Assembly: GCF_000497045.1 (NCBI RefSeq)
Contig: NW_015961991.1
Coordinates: forward strand, 186,812-250,811
Source: Kalmanozyma brasiliensis GHG001
Taxonomy: Eukaryota > Basidiomycota > Ustilaginomycetes > Ustilaginales
DNA: 64,000 bases
Reading direction: 5' to 3'
The notes beneath the pieces were generated by a model, which saw only the letters and a list, made by a program, of their open reading frames with translations, had not been told where the DNA came from and searched no databases. A program made the translations under genes and the position numbers. Each line of letters opens with the position of its first letter. Within the stretch, counting starts at the first letter, position 1. This document shows positions 62,959 to 64,000 of the stretch, in pieces.

Positions 62959-63969
62959 ATGTCGACTCCATCACCTCAGACGTACACCTACAAGACGTTT
63001 ACCAACACCGACGGCGAGCAGACTGCCATCCCCGTCGACGTCTACATCCCCGAGACCGATGCTCAGACCAAACTGACTCCGGTCGTATGGGTGCACACCG
63101 GCGGCTTCCTGCAGGGCACACGCAGGTTCGTTCCGCCCCACTTCCTGCGAGCGCTCGCAAAGCACAACCTAGCGCTTTTAGCCCCCGATTTTCGCCTCTG
63201 CCCCCAGGTGTCCATCTTGGAAGTGCTCGAGGATGTGACAGACTGCGTGCGATGGACTCTCGACCCGGAAGTCAGAGCTGCTTCGGGGTTCACATCTGAC
63301 CGCGTGGCATCCGACAAGTACATCTTGGGTGGCTCCAGCGCTGGAGGCTGGCCTGCACTGCTTCTCGGTCTCGGGCTGCACGAGCAATCGAAGCGCCTTC
63401 CTCGCCCGCCGAGCGCCGTCTTTGCCATTTACGCCATCACCACCGTCACCGAAAGTCTGGCGCCATTCTTCTACGAGCCGCAAAAGCCTCTTTCATGGGC
63501 TGTGGACGGGAAGCTCATCGAGAAGGAGCCGATTGAGCGCGAGGGTCACCTCGAAAAGTGTCTCGACAAAGACCATCAGTTGCTCAAGTTGTCGTCGGTC
63601 AAGATTCGCACCGAGGCACCTCCGGCCAGCAACCCTGTCCGTGCAGCCCTCTACAACTTTGCCAGACAGGAAGGCGTCTATCCGACACTCATCCTGCAGG
63701 ACCCATCAGAAGCCCCGAAAGTGTGCACGCCATCCTTGATCAAGTCTGGGGTAAAGGCAGCAACGACGCCCGTGCTAATTGCGTATGGCGACTCAGACCC
63801 AAAGGTGCCCCACTCGCAGTCGTTGCACGTCGTCGATGCGCTCAAGACTGTCGGGTACGACGACAAGACGCTGCTCGTAATTGAAGAGAAGGGGGCTGAT
63901 CACCTCTTCGACATGGAAGCAGAGAAGGAGGTCGACGGCATGTGGGATTGGCTCGCTAAGAAGCTCTAA
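62959..63969 (+). CDS. Alpha/beta hydrolase (HSL/carboxylesterase-like)
   Basis: Predicted 336 residues, cytosolic by sequence. The fold is that of the alpha/beta hydrolase-3 group: VDVYIPETD, then VVWVHTGGFLQG where HTGG replaces the usual HGGG oxyanion motif, LLAPDFRLCPQ, and nucleophile GGSSAGGW with Ser at about residue 125. Asp is in AYGDSDPKVP and His in KGADHLFDM. Substrates of this group are small esters, lactones or carbamates, and cannot be told from sequence. No signal peptide is seen. The C-terminal KKL is not a standard peroxisomal signal. The 3' flank runs to the end of the window. Confidence 0.88.
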   Translation: MSTPSPQTYTYKTFTNTDGEQTAIPVDVYIPETDAQTKLTPVVWVHTGGFLQGTRRFVPPHFLRALAKHNLALLAPDFRLCPQVSILEVLEDVTDCVRWTLDPEVRAASGFTSDRVASDKYILGGSSAGGWPALLLGLGLHEQSKRLPRPPSAVFAIYAITTVTESLAPFFYEPQKPLSWAVDGKLIEKEPIEREGHLEKCLDKDHQLLKLSSVKIRTEAPPASNPVRAALYNFARQEGVYPTLILQDPSEAPKVCTPSLIKSGVKAATTPVLIAYGDSDPKVPHSQSLHVVDALKTVGYDDKTLLVIEEKGADHLFDMEAEKEVDGMWDWLAKKL

Positions 63970-64000
63970 AAGCGTCTTGCTCGAGCAACAGCCAGAAGTG

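Noticed and set aside
1..64000. CRISPR arrays, bacterial operons, prophage or toxin systems
   Set aside because: No regularly spaced repeats and no bacterial-type genes; introns, the tRNA intron and the proteins are fungal.

Overview
The window reads as nuclear DNA of a basidiomycete smut fungus (Ustilaginales, close to Ustilago or Sporisorium). The reasons are about 55-60% GC coding sequence with few short introns (69-144 nt, GTAAGT- or GTGAGT-type donors), homonucleotide-rich 5' leaders, a nuclear intron-bearing tRNA gene, and a 1273-residue ankyrin/FYVE/RING protein with PAM2-like motifs that matches the endosomal mRNA-transport adaptor Upa1 of Ustilago maydis. No bacterial, viral or intact mobile element was recognised. 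The genus is inferred; no database search was run.

Layout. 0.5-10.2 kb: a secreted two-LysM protein with a His-rich tail, an unknown protein, mitochondrial release factor 1, a bHLH regulator, an intron-containing tRNA-His-like gene, a single-pass membrane protein, and a DUF7330-like protein ending in a CaaX box. 11.6-13.1 kb: a Zn2Cys6 regulator in two exons. 13.1-23.7 kb: about 10.6 kb in which I find no convincing gene, the most anomalous block of the window. 23.7-33.9 kb: enoyl-CoA hydratase, a five-exon Pmp3-family protein, phosphatidylserine decarboxylase, the kinetochore subunit Nnf1 and Upa1. 35.9-47.9 kb: a Pro/Gly-rich membrane protein, a class II histone deacetylase with an Arb2-like C-terminus, a PP2A activator (PTPA), and an RGS/DEP G-protein regulator.

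48.5-64 kb: 3-hydroxybutyryl-CoA dehydrogenase, an ARFRP1/Arl3-type GTPase, a DUF1640 (MCUR1-like) protein, a FIST-like mitochondrial protein, EMC8/9, an unbroken reading frame joining a mitochondrial SAP-domain protein to an RraA-like aldolase, a secreted class-3 lipase, a tail-anchored-type protein of unknown function and an alpha/beta hydrolase.

Most genes are unlinked housekeeping functions, as is normal in fungi; there is no clear biosynthetic or effector cluster. Functional links visible across the window are mitochondrial biology (Mrf1, Psd, DUF1640, FIST, SAP-RraA), fatty-acid or ketone metabolism (crotonase and hydroxybutyryl-CoA dehydrogenase), and endosome/Golgi traffic (Upa1, ARFRP1). 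Splice sites were placed by eye from GT-AG signals, reading-frame continuity and recognised family motifs. All start codons are the first plausible ATG; transcripts were not available.
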